A DNA stretch of 64,000 nucleotides from an uncultured Spirochaetales bacterium (GCA_949300325.1 CASGDQ010000049.1:28367-92366); one strand, 5' to 3'. Positions 42,027 through 51,169 are shown, numbered from the stretch's first letter. Program-made: numbers and translations. The notes: generated from the letters alone by a model not told the origin.

Positions 42027-44534
42027 ATGAAGGCTGATCCTACGAAGAAGACTCTTATCATAGTCGAATCTCCGACTAAAGCGAAAACCATAAAGAAGTA
42101 CCTGCCTGCAAGCTGCACGGTGATGGCCAGCAAGGGGCATATACTCGATCTGGCGAAGAATCCGAAGATGGGCACCTATGGAGTTGAGACTTCAAACGGT
42201 TATGAGCTTGAATATGAGATGCCGGATGATAAGAAGAAGCTCCTTTCTGAGATGAAGAGATGCCTCAAGGATTGCGAGCAGCTGGTTCTTGCAAGCGATG
42301 AGGATAGGGAGGGGGAGTCGATCAGCTATCACCTTTTCCAGGAGCTCAAGCCCAAGTGCCCCGTTTATAGGATGGTGTTCCATGAAATAACACGGCAGGC
42401 GATTACAAACGCTTTTGACAACTGCCGTGAAATCGATATGAATCTTGTGCATGCTCAGGAAGCCCGTCGTGCGGTGGACCGTCTGCAGGGATATGGGATT
42501 TCCCCAATAATAAGCAAGAAGCTGGGCTCTGCATATTCTGCAGGACGCGTACAGTCTCCAGGCCTCAAGCTTTTGGTGGACAAGGAGAAGGAGCGGAGAG
42601 CTTTCAAAAAGAGCGATTATACCGGAGTCGATATATATTTTTCCGATTTCAAGGCCAGGCTTGTCTCCATAAACGAGTTGGCGGTTGCTTCAAAAAACAG
42701 CTTCGATCCCTTAACAGGGAAGGTCAAGGATGGATATGTTGTTCTGGATGCTGTTGCGGCAGAGAAGGTCTCGCAGGAGATAAAGGGCACGGTGGCGGTT
42801 GTTGCAGAGGTCGAAGAGAATGAGAAGAAGCAGACGCCTGCTATACCGTTTACGACATCGACTCTTCAGCAGGATGCTTCAAGAAAGATGAAGACCAGCG
42901 TACGCCGTATAATGCAGGTTGCGCAGAGCCTTTATGAAAAAGGCTATATAACCTATATGAGAACCGACAGCCCGACCCTTTCTTCGGAATGCATTAATGC
43001 ATCCCGCAAGCAGATCGAGATGCTGTATGGGACTTCATATCTTTCAGAAAGGGTCCGCAATTACAAGTCGAAATCCGCTTCAGCCCAGGAGGCTCATGAG
43101 GCGATCCGCCCTGCAGGGGACACTTTCCGTCTTCCTAAGGATACAGGATTGGAAGGGGATGAGCTGAAGCTTTATACGATCATTTGGAAGAGGACGGTCG
43201 CTACCCAGATGGCTGAGGCCGTCAAGAAGACCACTTCCATTAAGCTCAAGGATGGCATTTACGGACTTGCCGCCAGTGGAACGGTTATCCTGTTCGATGG
43301 CTTTTTGCGCGTTTACAGGGAAGATACGGACGAGGATGAAGATGATCTATCAAAGCTTCCTGATTTAAAGAGAGGGGATGAAAGGGCTGTTGAGGATGTG
43401 GTCTTGGACAGCCATACAACAGAGCCTCCGATGCGATATAATGAGGCGACTCTCGTAAAGACGCTTGAAGCGGAAGGAATCGGACGCCCGAGCACGTATG
43501 CTACCATAATAAGCACCATCCTCGACAGGAAATATGCAGTTAAAGTCGGATCTTCCCTCGTTCCGACGTTTACAGGTTTCTTCGTCTCGAATTTGCTTGA
43601 ATCGACCTTCCCGGTATACATCGGATATAATTTCACAAGCGAGATGGAGAAAGGTCTTGACGACATAGCGGAAGGAAAGATCGGCAAAAAGGATTATCTT
43701 GATGCATTCTGGCTGGGAAAAGATGATTTTTCCGGACTCAAGGCAGACATGGGCAACGTGTCGAGGACTGTCAGGATAAGTTCTGCGAAGATGCTTTCGC
43801 TTTCCGGCCTTGATAACTTTTTCATGTTGGGCGACAGGAAGGTCTGCTACGAAATCAGGATCGGCAAATTCGGTCCTTATCTGGTTTCCGATTATCAGGA
43901 TGAGGATGGCAAGGAAAAAATGGCCAGCATAGACCAGGAGAAGTATTTTCCTGGAACTTTCACAGACAAGGATGCAAAGGATATACTGTTTAGGAAGGAG
44001 GATGCCGATTACATACCTTCCACCGACATAAGGATATTGGAAGGCAGATGGGGCAAATACCTTAAGCGCGAAAGCGACCAGAAATCTGTAAACCTTCCCA
44101 AAAGCATGGATCCTGCCAAGCTGAGTAAAGAAGATGCATTGCTCATCATGTCGCTTCCTATCGTCCTTGGAGAGGATGAGCAAGGCAATGAAGCGTTGCT
44201 CAAGCTTGGCCCTTATGGGTATTATGCATCTTACAAAGGAAAAAACATCAGGGTCCGCAATCCCCATGCTGTCAAGTTCGAGGATATAGCCGCAACGCAA
44301 GAGGAGCAGGAAAAAAGTGCCAATTCCGTCATAAAGGAATTTTCTCCGCTTGAAGGCAAGCCTCTTCAGCTTTTAAGCGGAAGGTATGGCGCTTATATCA
44401 AGTGGGGAACGAAAAACTGCGCCTTGTCAAAAGATGAGAAGAGCAATCCCGATGCCATAGGCGAAGAGCGTGCAAAGGAGATAGCGCTTTCCGCTCCTGA
44501 AGGGAAAAAGACGTTCAGGAAAAAGAAAGCTTAA
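42027..44534 (+). CDS. topA: DNA topoisomerase I, type IA
   Basis: An 835-residue enzyme that relaxes negative supercoils by a transient 5'-phosphotyrosine break. The Toprim domain is at the N-terminus (TLIIVESPTKAKTIKKYL; ASDEDREGESISYH). The active tyrosine is Y310 in ITYMRTDSPTLS. The C-terminal third (about residues 600-835) consists of repeats of the topoisomerase I C-terminal Toprim_C type (KFGPYLV; GRWGKYLKRE; KLGPYGYYASYKG; GRYGAYIKWG) rather than four-cysteine zinc fingers. AAGGGGGAGTT precedes the ATG. Its stop shares TTAA with the convergent reductase gene. Confidence 0.96.
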   Translation: MKADPTKKTLIIVESPTKAKTIKKYLPASCTVMASKGHILDLAKNPKMGTYGVETSNGYELEYEMPDDKKKLLSEMKRCLKDCEQLVLASDEDREGESISYHLFQELKPKCPVYRMVFHEITRQAITNAFDNCREIDMNLVHAQEARRAVDRLQGYGISPIISKKLGSAYSAGRVQSPGLKLLVDKEKERRAFKKSDYTGVDIYFSDFKARLVSINELAVASKNSFDPLTGKVKDGYVVLDAVAAEKVSQEIKGTVAVVAEVEENEKKQTPAIPFTTSTLQQDASRKMKTSVRRIMQVAQSLYEKGYITYMRTDSPTLSSECINASRKQIEMLYGTSYLSERVRNYKSKSASAQEAHEAIRPAGDTFRLPKDTGLEGDELKLYTIIWKRTVATQMAEAVKKTTSIKLKDGIYGLAASGTVILFDGFLRVYREDTDEDEDDLSKLPDLKRGDERAVEDVVLDSHTTEPPMRYNEATLVKTLEAEGIGRPSTYATIISTILDRKYAVKVGSSLVPTFTGFFVSNLLESTFPVYIGYNFTSEMEKGLDDIAEGKIGKKDYLDAFWLGKDDFSGLKADMGNVSRTVRISSAKMLSLSGLDNFFMLGDRKVCYEIRIGKFGPYLVSDYQDEDGKEKMASIDQEKYFPGTFTDKDAKDILFRKEDADYIPSTDIRILEGRWGKYLKRESDQKSVNLPKSMDPAKLSKEDALLIMSLPIVLGEDEQGNEALLKLGPYGYYASYKGKNIRVRNPHAVKFEDIAATQEEQEKSANSVIKEFSPLEGKPLQLLSGRYGAYIKWGTKNCALSKDEKSNPDAIGEERAKEIALSAPEGKKTFRKKKA

Positions 44535-45493
44535 CCAGAAATAAGGAATTCGATATCTTCGGGGCTGAGGATGAGATTTGTATTTTTGAGCGTATTTTCA
44601 AGCTGCTCCATCTTGCTGGCTCCTATTATCGCGATCGCCTTGCCCTTATGGCTGAGAATAAAGGCTAGGGCGATTGCCGATGGTTCGGCTCCGTATTTCC
44701 TGCAAAGCTGTCCGACCCTTTCTGCTCTCATCAGGTTTTCCTTTGTCAGGAATCTTTTTTTTGCCCGCTCTGATAATTCATCCGTTTTGCCTGCCAGCAC
44801 CTTTGAAAAGAAGCCTTTTGCCTGGCTTGAGAATGTCAGGTATGTGATATCGCTGTTTTCATAATAGCTTATAGGACTTGTTGACTCCATTATCTCGATG
44901 GTGTCGTCCCCCCAAATCTGCTGGTCTGTTTTTGCAAGCGAATATTGCAGCTCGCTGTACATTATGTCCGCTTTACCGTGTTTTTGGGCATATTCCCTTG
45001 CCTCATTGATTCTGGGTATGCTCCAGTTTGAAACTCCTACAGCTTTCGTCATTTTAAGCGATACGAAAGAATCCAGGATGTCGACAATCTCTGGTATCGG
45101 CATGCTCTTATCATCCCTATGAAGGAGAAAAATATCCGGTATGGTTCCTAGCTGCCTGATGCTTGCCTCCAGGTCGTTTTTCAGGTCATGCTCGTTTATT
45201 CTTGAGTCGTGCATCCTTCCGATATGCGGATGCCCGCCTTTTGTGAGTATCACAACTTCCTTTCTCATTCCTGTGCTCTTAAGCCATTTGGAGATGACCT
45301 GCTCACTTGTGCTTGGGCCGTCATCATATTGCTGCCCGTATACATGGGCGGTATCCAGGAGATTTCCTCCTTTCTCGATATATAAGTCCAAGAACGATAA
45401 TGCATCCTTTTCGCTTATGCTTTCCCCATAGTGGTCGCAGCCGAGCGCGATTTTAGAAAGGATATCGAAATTGTCATCGTGAATGTATCTCAT
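44531..45493 (-). CDS. Aldo/keto reductase
   Basis: A 320-residue NADP-dependent oxidoreductase of the TIM-barrel AKR family. The catalytic tetrad is visible: Asp in GGNLLDTAHVYGQ, Tyr in the same segment, Lys in VVILTKGGHP and His in FLLHRDD. The nucleotide end is AIIGASKMEQLENTLKN. It is closest in style to the YajO/YhdN-type branch. It converges on topA with a four-base overlap of stops. Confidence 0.9.
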   Translation of the reverse strand: MRYIHDDNFDILSKIALGCDHYGESISEKDALSFLDLYIEKGGNLLDTAHVYGQQYDDGPSTSEQVISKWLKSTGMRKEVVILTKGGHPHIGRMHDSRINEHDLKNDLEASIRQLGTIPDIFLLHRDDKSMPIPEIVDILDSFVSLKMTKAVGVSNWSIPRINEAREYAQKHGKADIMYSELQYSLAKTDQQIWGDDTIEIMESTSPISYYENSDITYLTFSSQAKGFFSKVLAGKTDELSERAKKRFLTKENLMRAERVGQLCRKYGAEPSAIALAFILSHKGKAIAIIGASKMEQLENTLKNTNLILSPEDIEFLISG

Positions 45494-45543
45494 GTCTCAA
45501 TGATAAACTAAAAGGGGAGAAAGTGGTATCGTGCATAAAAAAA

Positions 45544-45617
45544 TGACCCCGAGCAGATTCGAACTGCTGACCTTCCGCTTAGGAGGCGGACGCTCTATCC
45601 AGCTGAGCTACGGGATC
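45544..45617 (-). tRNA. tRNA-Arg(CCT)
   Basis: The minus strand folds into a full cloverleaf of 74 bases: acceptor GATCCCG/CGGGGTC, D arm GCTC/GAGC, anticodon stem TCCGC/GCGGA with loop CTCCTAA (anticodon CCT), and T arm AGCAG/CTGCT with TTCGAAT. The discriminator is A. CCA is not encoded; a T7 run follows directly and probably ends transcription. Confidence 0.95.
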
Positions 45618-46084
45618 ATAAAATGGCGCTTTCCTGTCTTATGTATCTACTCACATGCAAGATAGGGCTTGATGTTTCTTTATACAAAAGGCATCTGCAT
45701 TCCAGATTAGTTTTATGTGCTTTGCTTCGGATGTGCTGCCGTTTTATAGCAGTGTGCATTTTTCCGAACATGCATATATATATCCTTTTTGAAAGAGAAT
45801 GTCTAGTGAAAACCGGATATCTTTTCTTGAGCGCCTTTTCGAAGGGCATTCCATGCTGTCCGATGCCGTCGATAAATTGTTTTCTGCGTTTGTGCACACG
45901 GATTTATCTAGTCTGTCCAATCTGAGGAAAGCACTTGCTTTCCATAAAACAGGCATTGCTGGAAAAGCCCTTCCTTATGACAGGCTTTGCTTGCAATTTA
46001 TGTTTTTATTGCACAAATCAGGTCAAAAATATAAACTCATCTAAGTATCAGCAAAGCCGGCTGGCGAAGACTTGGAGGACGATT
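45618..46084. other. 467-base gap with one weak reading frame
   Basis: I see no gene I can support firmly here. A frame at 45799-46044 on the plus strand (81 residues, starting MSSENRISFLERLFEG) looks protein-like in composition but has only GAAAGAGA as ribosome site and no relative I know. GGAAAGC-ACTT-GCTTTCC (45926-45943) is a perfect seven-pair hairpin inside it. The region may be a decayed gene or a noncoding RNA, and the right end must hold the promoter of the CBS-ACT gene. Confidence 0.35.
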
Positions 46085-46726
46085 ATGACTATCGAGCGGA
46101 GGATGACAAAAAATCCCGTGGTGGCGAGAACCGATATGACATGTGTTGAGACATTGAATCTCATGAAGTCTGAGAATGTCCAGAAAGTTCCCGTATTGGA
46201 CGGGGAAGGCAATCTTGTCGGCATCCTTACTGAAAAGGATATCCTTAAAGCAAGCATTCCATCCTCCCGCATGAGTCTTCTGGAAATGGCGTATGATGTC
46301 GGAAACATGCCTATTTCCCAAATAATGACGAAAGATGTTGTTAGCATAAGCCCCAAGACCAGTATCGAAGAGGTTGCAAGATTGATGGTCACCCAGGACC
46401 TTTCCTTTCTTCCTGTTGTGGAAGAAAGAAAGCTTGTGGGGCTTGTGAGCAAGAGCGATATGTTCAAGATCCTGATGGAGCTTTTCGGGGCGCGTCATTA
46501 TGGTACCCGGATCTCTTTCGTTGTATTTGACAAGATTGGCACGATTGCCAGAATATCCAAGGTCTTGGAGGAGAATAATATTTCCATCATCAGCTTCTGC
46601 ACTTTTTCAGATGCGGATCCTAAAAAAGTGATCTGCACCCTGAAGGTGGAAGGGGCGGATGAGAAAAAGCTTATCGAACTCCTTGAACCGCTTACAGCCG
46701 GTTTCGTGGATCTTGGAGAAAATTGA
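46085..46726 (+). CDS. CBS-pair and ACT domain protein (AcuB-like)
   Basis: A 213-residue cytoplasmic regulator-type protein. Residues about 1-135 hold two CBS motifs (MTKNPVVARTDMTCVETL; ISQIMTKDVVSISPKTSIEE), which bind adenosine nucleotides. Residues about 145-213 form an ACT domain (FVVFDKIGTIARISKVLEEN). This is the architecture of AcuB, tied to acetoin or acetate use in Bacillus, but here no acu genes are adjacent. GGAGGACGATT precedes the ATG at 46085. The last base overlaps the start of the Smr gene. Confidence 0.88.
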   Translation: MTIERRMTKNPVVARTDMTCVETLNLMKSENVQKVPVLDGEGNLVGILTEKDILKASIPSSRMSLLEMAYDVGNMPISQIMTKDVVSISPKTSIEEVARLMVTQDLSFLPVVEERKLVGLVSKSDMFKILMELFGARHYGTRISFVVFDKIGTIARISKVLEENNISIISFCTFSDADPKKVICTLKVEGADEKKLIELLEPLTAGFVDLGEN

Positions 46727-47808
46727 TGGGAAAGAAACAGAAAAAAGTTGTAAAGGCCCAGGAGTTCAGAAAACGGGAGGAAGATGCTTCATCTTCCCCG
46801 TTTTCATCCATTATCCTCAAAGAGAAGAAGGAAGAGGAAAAAACTTCTATGCCAAAAGCCGCATCCAAAGTTAAGAAACCCTCTGAAATAGTGGGAGGCT
46901 ATGATCCCAAGGCCTCTTTTGCAGATATCCTTGCCTCTTATGAGAGAACGGGCAATCCTTACAGCATGCCCCAGAAGGGCGGAGCTGATAAAAAAGAGCC
47001 TGCCATGGATTTTGCTACCATACTTGAAAAGTGGGAGAACCGGGGTAAAATCAAACCCGACAGCCCTTCAAGAAAAAAGAGCACATACACAGCGACAAAA
47101 TCTTTTGGCGATATCCTTTCAGAATTCGAGACGGGAAAGCCTGTGGAGAAAAACCTTCATCAGGAAAAGATTGAAAAAGAGGTTCCAAGCACATTGTCAG
47201 AGACTCCGAAAGATCAGGATGCTCTTTTTAAAAAACCTGAAGAGGATGAAAAGAGGTCCCCTGTCGCTTCATGGTCGATTTTTGGCGATAACAAATCTTT
47301 TGTAAGAAAGCTTGAGGAGGAGAAAAAGCCTGATGCCGAGCCATCAGCTCCTTCTTCAAGGCAATATAATCCGACCAAACCGTTTTCTGAAATCCTTTCC
47401 TCTTATTATGCGGGAGAAAAGAAGACGGAAAAGGTGGGTAAGGATGCCGGAAATAAGACTTTTGAGCAGATTCTGAAAGAGAAGGGGGATGAAGAGAAGA
47501 AGACAAGGAGCTATACGGTCAGTGAATTGAGAGCCATGCTTCCGCAATCGACATTGGACCTTCATGGCATGACACAGGAAGAATGCATAAAGGCTGTGGA
47601 AGATTTTCTTTCTGATGCAAAGAAAAACGGCTTAAGAAAGATAAGCATCATCACAGGAAAGGGACTTCATAGCGATAATGGGATACCTGTGCTGAAGGAA
47701 ACTGCGGAAAGGGTGCTGGAGAATTCCGGCTTGGTTAGCGAGCAATCGCGTGCGCCTTCAAGCCATGGCGGGGGCGGGGCGATTTGGATTATTTTGAAAA
47801 AGGAATAA
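46726..47808 (+). CDS. Smr-domain protein with an N-terminal FxxIL repeat array
   Basis: A 360-residue protein. Residues about 276-360 are an Smr domain with LDLHGMTQEE, ITGKGLHS and HGGGGAIWI, the features of the MutS2-type nicking endonuclease or RNA-binding fold. The first 265 residues are charged and probably disordered and carry at least five copies of a short motif: SFADILASYERTG (64), DFATILEKWENRG (95), SFGDILSEFETGK (126), PFSEILSSYYAGE (219) and TFEQILKEKGDEE (245). Such repeats look like linear binding motifs for a partner protein. GGAG precedes the ATG at 46726, which overlaps the preceding stop by one base. Confidence 0.85.
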   Translation: MGKKQKKVVKAQEFRKREEDASSSPFSSIILKEKKEEEKTSMPKAASKVKKPSEIVGGYDPKASFADILASYERTGNPYSMPQKGGADKKEPAMDFATILEKWENRGKIKPDSPSRKKSTYTATKSFGDILSEFETGKPVEKNLHQEKIEKEVPSTLSETPKDQDALFKKPEEDEKRSPVASWSIFGDNKSFVRKLEEEKKPDAEPSAPSSRQYNPTKPFSEILSSYYAGEKKTEKVGKDAGNKTFEQILKEKGDEEKKTRSYTVSELRAMLPQSTLDLHGMTQEECIKAVEDFLSDAKKNGLRKISIITGKGLHSDNGIPVLKETAERVLENSGLVSEQSRAPSSHGGGGAIWIILKKE

Positions 47809-47842
47809 AAAAACAGGGAATGCGGTTTTCAGCGTTCCCTGT
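47806..47842 (-). terminator. Intrinsic terminator of infA, overlapping its last codons
   Basis: On the minus strand ACAGGGAA (47842-47835) and TTCCCTGT (47820-47813) form an eight-pair stem followed by T7. The 5' arm lies in the last codons of infA. In the other direction it may also end the Smr transcript. Confidence 0.85.
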
Positions 47843-48047
47843 AAACGATCCTGCCCTTTGTAAGGTCATACGGACTGAGTTCCACTTTGACTGTATCTCC
47901 AGGAACAATCCTGATGTAGTGCTTGCGCATCTTTCCTGAAAGATGGGCAAGGATTACAAGCTTGTTCTGAAGCTCAACGCGGAACATTGTGTTAGGAAGC
48001 GCTTCTTTGACTACTCCCTCAACCTCGATTGCTTCTTCCTTTGCCAC
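47829..48047 (-). CDS. infA: Translation initiation factor IF-1
   Basis: A 72-residue S1-fold protein of the exact usual length, beginning [19 protein letters not shown] and ending in the conserved [13 protein letters not shown]. It binds the 30S A site during initiation. The start codon is GTG (48045-48047), with AAGGAG upstream. It stands alone rather than in a ribosomal protein cluster. Confidence 0.97.
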   Translation of the reverse strand: MAKEEAIEVEGVVKEALPNTMFRVELQNKLVILAHLSGKMRKHYIRIVPGDTVKVELSPYDLTKGRIVYRER

Positions 48048-48110
48048 TTGTGTTTCTCCTTAATTTGAATTGGCGCTTTAGATTATAACGGTCTTTATCA
48101 ACTCAATCAA

Positions 48111-48147
48111 GGGGATTGTTTCAGGCGTCAGATCCCCAAAAAACGCC
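48111..48147 (+). promoter_or_regulatory. Pseudoknot-capable leader upstream of glyA
   Basis: GGGGAT (48111-48116) pairs with ATCCCC (48132-48137), and GGCGT (48124-48128) in its loop pairs with ACGCC (48143-48147). The interleaved order makes an H-type pseudoknot, or two exclusive hairpins. A T-rich stretch follows and the glyA start is 68 bases on. A metabolite-sensing leader is possible; the GGCG/CGCC pseudoknot recalls the ZTP (pfl) riboswitch often found before glyA, but the rest of that motif is not there. Confidence 0.4.
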
Positions 48148-48214
48148 GACATTATTTTTTCTTCTTGTAATTATCGAATTATTTTTCCATACTCTGCTTG
48201 TCGGAGGATTGCTT

Positions 48215-49723
48215 ATGGATGTTTTGGAAAAATATTTGACATCCGGCAGGAAGGTAAATGCTGGAATGCTTGGGTATGTTTCGTCTCTTTCTCTTGTTGC
48301 AAAAGTCAGCCCGTTTGTTGCCGCTAAGATTGTTGCCGAATTAAAAGATCAGAGGAGCAATCTCAAGCTGATTGCCAGCGAGAATTATTCCTCTTTGTCG
48401 GTGCAGGCGGCCATGAACAATCTTCTGACCGACAAATACGCAGAAGGTTATCCTTACCACAGGTTTTATGCAGGCTGTGCGAATATCGATGATATAGAGG
48501 ATTTTGCCGCCCGCCAGGCAGAGAAGCTGTTTGAAGCAGAGCATGCTTATGTGCAGCCCCATTCAGGAGCGGATGCCAATTTATGTGCATATTGGGCAAT
48601 CCTCAACAACAGGGTGCAGGTGCCTGCTTTGGAGGAGATGGGAATCACCAATACCTCCATGCTGTCCCGCGAGGATTGGGACAGAATCCGCACCTGCTGT
48701 CATAACCAGAGGCTCTTGGGTCTTGATTATTATTCAGGCGGCCATCTCACACATGGCTACAGGCAGAATGTGAGCGCGCAGATGTTTGATGCCTATTCCT
48801 ATTCAGTTGATGAGAAGACCGGGCTGCTTGACTATGATGCGATCAGAGCTCTTGCTGAGGAGATCAGGCCGCTGATCCTCCTTGCGGGATACTCGGCATA
48901 TCCGCGCAAGATCAATTTCCGCATAATGAGCGAGATAGCCCATTCTGTAGGTGCTGTCTTCATGGTGGATATGGCGCATTTTGCAGGCTTGGTTGCTGGA
49001 AAAGTGTTCACCGGCGATTACGATCCTGTGAAATGGGCTGATGTTGTCACCAGCACCACACATAAGACTCTCCGCGGCCCGCGCGGAGGAATTATCCTCT
49101 GCAAGAAGGAATTTGCAGAATCGGTCGATAAGGGATGCCCCCTTGTGATCGGCGGTCCTCTTCCCCATGTACTGGCGGCAAAAGCGGTGGCTTTTACTGA
49201 GGCGCTTTCCGATGATTTTAAGGAATATGCAAAAAAAATCGTTGAGAATTCACAATTTCTTGCCCAGTATCTCGAAGAGTGCGGAGCGAAAATCCTTACA
49301 GGCGGTACGGACAACCATCTGATGCTTCTCGATACCAGGCCATATGGGCTTAATGGTCGCCAGGCAGAAAGCCTGATGAGAGATTGCGGCATAACGCTTA
49401 ACCGCAACGCACTTCCCTTCGACAGCAACGGCCCCTGGTATACTTCCGGGCTAAGGATCGGAACTCCGGCTGTCACGACACTGGGAATGGGCGAAAAAGA
49501 AATGAAGGAAATCGCGTCGATCATCACTTTGGTGCTTGAGAATGCACGCCCCGCAATCCTGACAAAAGGGGAAAACAAGGGGCAGGCGAGTAAGAATAAG
49601 GCGAAATGCCCTGAAAGCGTGATGCTTGAGGCAAAAAGCCGTGTAAGGGCCTTGCTTGAGGAGAACCTGCTTTATCCTGAACTCGATCTGGATTTTCTCG
49701 AAGAGTGTTTCCCGACAGCCTGA
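48215..49723 (+). CDS. glyA: Serine hydroxymethyltransferase, long form
   Basis: A 502-residue PLP enzyme converting serine and tetrahydrofolate to glycine and methylene-tetrahydrofolate. Family marks are LIASENYSSLSVQAAM, YPYHRFYAGCANIDD, and the PLP-lysine segment VVTSTTHKTLRGPRGG. It is about 85 residues longer than the common 415-residue form; the extra length lies in an N-terminal extension and an insertion near residue 130, as in the long spirochaete and chlamydial enzymes. GGAGGATTGCTT fixes the ATG at 48215. The frame is open further upstream, but that would give a hydrophobic extension through the leader structure and is rejected. Confidence 0.95.
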   Translation: MDVLEKYLTSGRKVNAGMLGYVSSLSLVAKVSPFVAAKIVAELKDQRSNLKLIASENYSSLSVQAAMNNLLTDKYAEGYPYHRFYAGCANIDDIEDFAARQAEKLFEAEHAYVQPHSGADANLCAYWAILNNRVQVPALEEMGITNTSMLSREDWDRIRTCCHNQRLLGLDYYSGGHLTHGYRQNVSAQMFDAYSYSVDEKTGLLDYDAIRALAEEIRPLILLAGYSAYPRKINFRIMSEIAHSVGAVFMVDMAHFAGLVAGKVFTGDYDPVKWADVVTSTTHKTLRGPRGGIILCKKEFAESVDKGCPLVIGGPLPHVLAAKAVAFTEALSDDFKEYAKKIVENSQFLAQYLEECGAKILTGGTDNHLMLLDTRPYGLNGRQAESLMRDCGITLNRNALPFDSNGPWYTSGLRIGTPAVTTLGMGEKEMKEIASIITLVLENARPAILTKGENKGQASKNKAKCPESVMLEAKSRVRALLEENLLYPELDLDFLEECFPTA

Positions 49724-49736
49724 TTTCAGCTGACAT

Positions 49737-49762
49737 AAGCCTTCCTCAGGGGAGGCTTTTTA
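49737..49762 (+). terminator. Intrinsic terminator of glyA
   Basis: AAGCCTTCC-TCAG-GGGAGGCTT (one G-T pair) followed by a short T-run. Confidence 0.85.
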
Positions 49763-49766
49763 ATGC

Positions 49767-49795
49767 TTGCTTCCCCAAAGCCTCGGGTTTATCAT
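49767..49795 (+). promoter_or_regulatory. Promoter giving a leaderless hydantoinase mRNA
   Basis: TTGCTT (49767-49772), 17 bases, TATCAT (49790-49795). Only six bases separate the -10 box from the ATG at 49802, so the predicted transcript starts at the A of the start codon. Confidence 0.6.
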
Positions 49796-49801
49796 CTTTA
49801 T

Positions 49802-51169
49802 ATGGCTAAGATATTGATTAAAGACGGCCTTTTGGTGGATACCGAATGGGCCAGACACCAGGATCTGCTGATAGACGGATCCAAAATCGTACGCATCGCA
49901 TCGGATATTGATGAGGCCGGACTTGAAGAGGTCACGGTCATTAACGCAGACGGTCTCTGCGTGCTCCCCGGGCTTATCGATGCGCACACCCATTACCATC
50001 TTGTTTCCCGCGGCACCGTCACCGCCGATAGCTTTGCAGAGGCTTCCCGTCTTGCAGCATTCGGGGGCGTGACGACTGTGGTGGATTTTGCCGATGACGA
50101 TAAGGTCAGCCTGTCCTCATCTTTTGAAAAGAGGAGGGGCGAGATGCGTCCTATGGGAATCGATTATGCCTTGCATATGGGAGTATATGCCTACCGGGAG
50201 GATATCGAGAAAGAGCTCGAAGAGGTTAAGGCTAAAGGGATAGGTGCTATAAAGATTTTCACAACCTACCGCAATGTCGGCTATCTGATTGAAAAGCGCG
50301 AGGAGCTGAAAAAGGTTTTTGCCTCCTGTAAGAAGCTGGACCTGATGGTCTGTGTGCATTGCGAGGACAATGATGTGATAGAGGACATCGATAAAAAGTG
50401 GAAGGGCACTTATCTTCCCAAGGACCATCCTGATATGAGGCCTGCAAAAGCCGAGGCGGAAGCTATAAGGTATGTCGGCAGCATTGCGAAGGAGCTGGAC
50501 ATGCCTGTTTATATCGTCCACCTCTCCAGCAAGGAGGGCTTGGAGGTTGTCCGCAAGCTCAGGAATGATGGAGTGCACCTCATCGTCGAGACCACTCCCC
50601 ATTATCTTTTCCTTTCCAGAGAAAAGCTGGAAGGCCCTGACGGACCGCTTTATGTGATGACTCCTCCCCTCAGGACAAAGGAGGATAATGAAGCCCTTCA
50701 GGAGGCTGTTGTCAACGGAGAGGTGCAGGTCGTGGCGACGGACCATTGCGCATTTACACGAAAGCAGAAGCTTGAAAGCAATGATGTGAGGACCATATAT
50801 CCCGGCATCCCCGGAACAGAGGAGATGCTTCCCCTGCTGCATACATTCGGCCTTACACAAGGTCATCTTTCCCTCTCGCAGATTGTCAATCTCCTTTCTA
50901 CAGGGCCAGCAAAGATTTTTGGTCTTTATCCGAAGAAGGGCAGCCTTGCAGAAGGCAGCGATGCCGATATAGTCCTGTTCGATCCTGACTGGTCCTGGAC
51001 TGTGGAAGGAGAGAAGCTCCATTCTGCTTCCGGATATTCCTGCTATGAAGGAATGACATTGACAGGAAGGGTGGTCATGACACTCCTGCGCGGCCGCATC
51101 GTGATGGGGGATGGAATCTATCTCGGGCTTGAAGGCGATGGGCAGTATGTGAAGAGCCGGGGGCAGTGA
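49802..51169 (+). CDS. Dihydropyrimidinase/D-hydantoinase-family cyclic amidohydrolase
   Basis: A 455-residue binuclear metal amidohydrolase that opens dihydropyrimidine or hydantoin rings. Metal ligands are seen as DAHTHYHL, the carbamylated lysine in GAIKIFTTYRN, VCVHCEDND, VYIVHLSSKEG and VATDHCAF. The length and sequence order fit dihydropyrimidinases rather than dihydroorotase or allantoinase, although these cannot be fully excluded. No ribosome site precedes the ATG at 49802, in line with a leaderless mRNA. Its stop overlaps the start of a HAD-cytidine deaminase fusion by one base, which places it in a pyrimidine salvage or degradation unit. Confidence 0.85.
   Translation: MAKILIKDGLLVDTEWARHQDLLIDGSKIVRIASDIDEAGLEEVTVINADGLCVLPGLIDAHTHYHLVSRGTVTADSFAEASRLAAFGGVTTVVDFADDDKVSLSSSFEKRRGEMRPMGIDYALHMGVYAYREDIEKELEEVKAKGIGAIKIFTTYRNVGYLIEKREELKKVFASCKKLDLMVCVHCEDNDVIEDIDKKWKGTYLPKDHPDMRPAKAEAEAIRYVGSIAKELDMPVYIVHLSSKEGLEVVRKLRNDGVHLIVETTPHYLFLSREKLEGPDGPLYVMTPPLRTKEDNEALQEAVVNGEVQVVATDHCAFTRKQKLESNDVRTIYPGIPGTEEMLPLLHTFGLTQGHLSLSQIVNLLSTGPAKIFGLYPKKGSLAEGSDADIVLFDPDWSWTVEGEKLHSASGYSCYEGMTLTGRVVMTLLRGRIVMGDGIYLGLEGDGQYVKSRGQ

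Noticed and set aside
43365..44300. 311-codon frame opposite topA
   Set aside because: Antisense to the topoisomerase C-terminal repeats; no features of a gene.
48111..48147. Canonical ZTP (pfl) riboswitch upstream of glyA
   Set aside because: Only the GGCG/CGCC pairing and a loose match to the 5' core are present; the conserved 3' hairpin and second stem are missing.
48116..48214. N-terminal extension of glyA from an upstream TTG
   Set aside because: It would add a hydrophobic stretch through the leader structure; the ATG at 48215 has a strong ribosome site and gives the normal family start.
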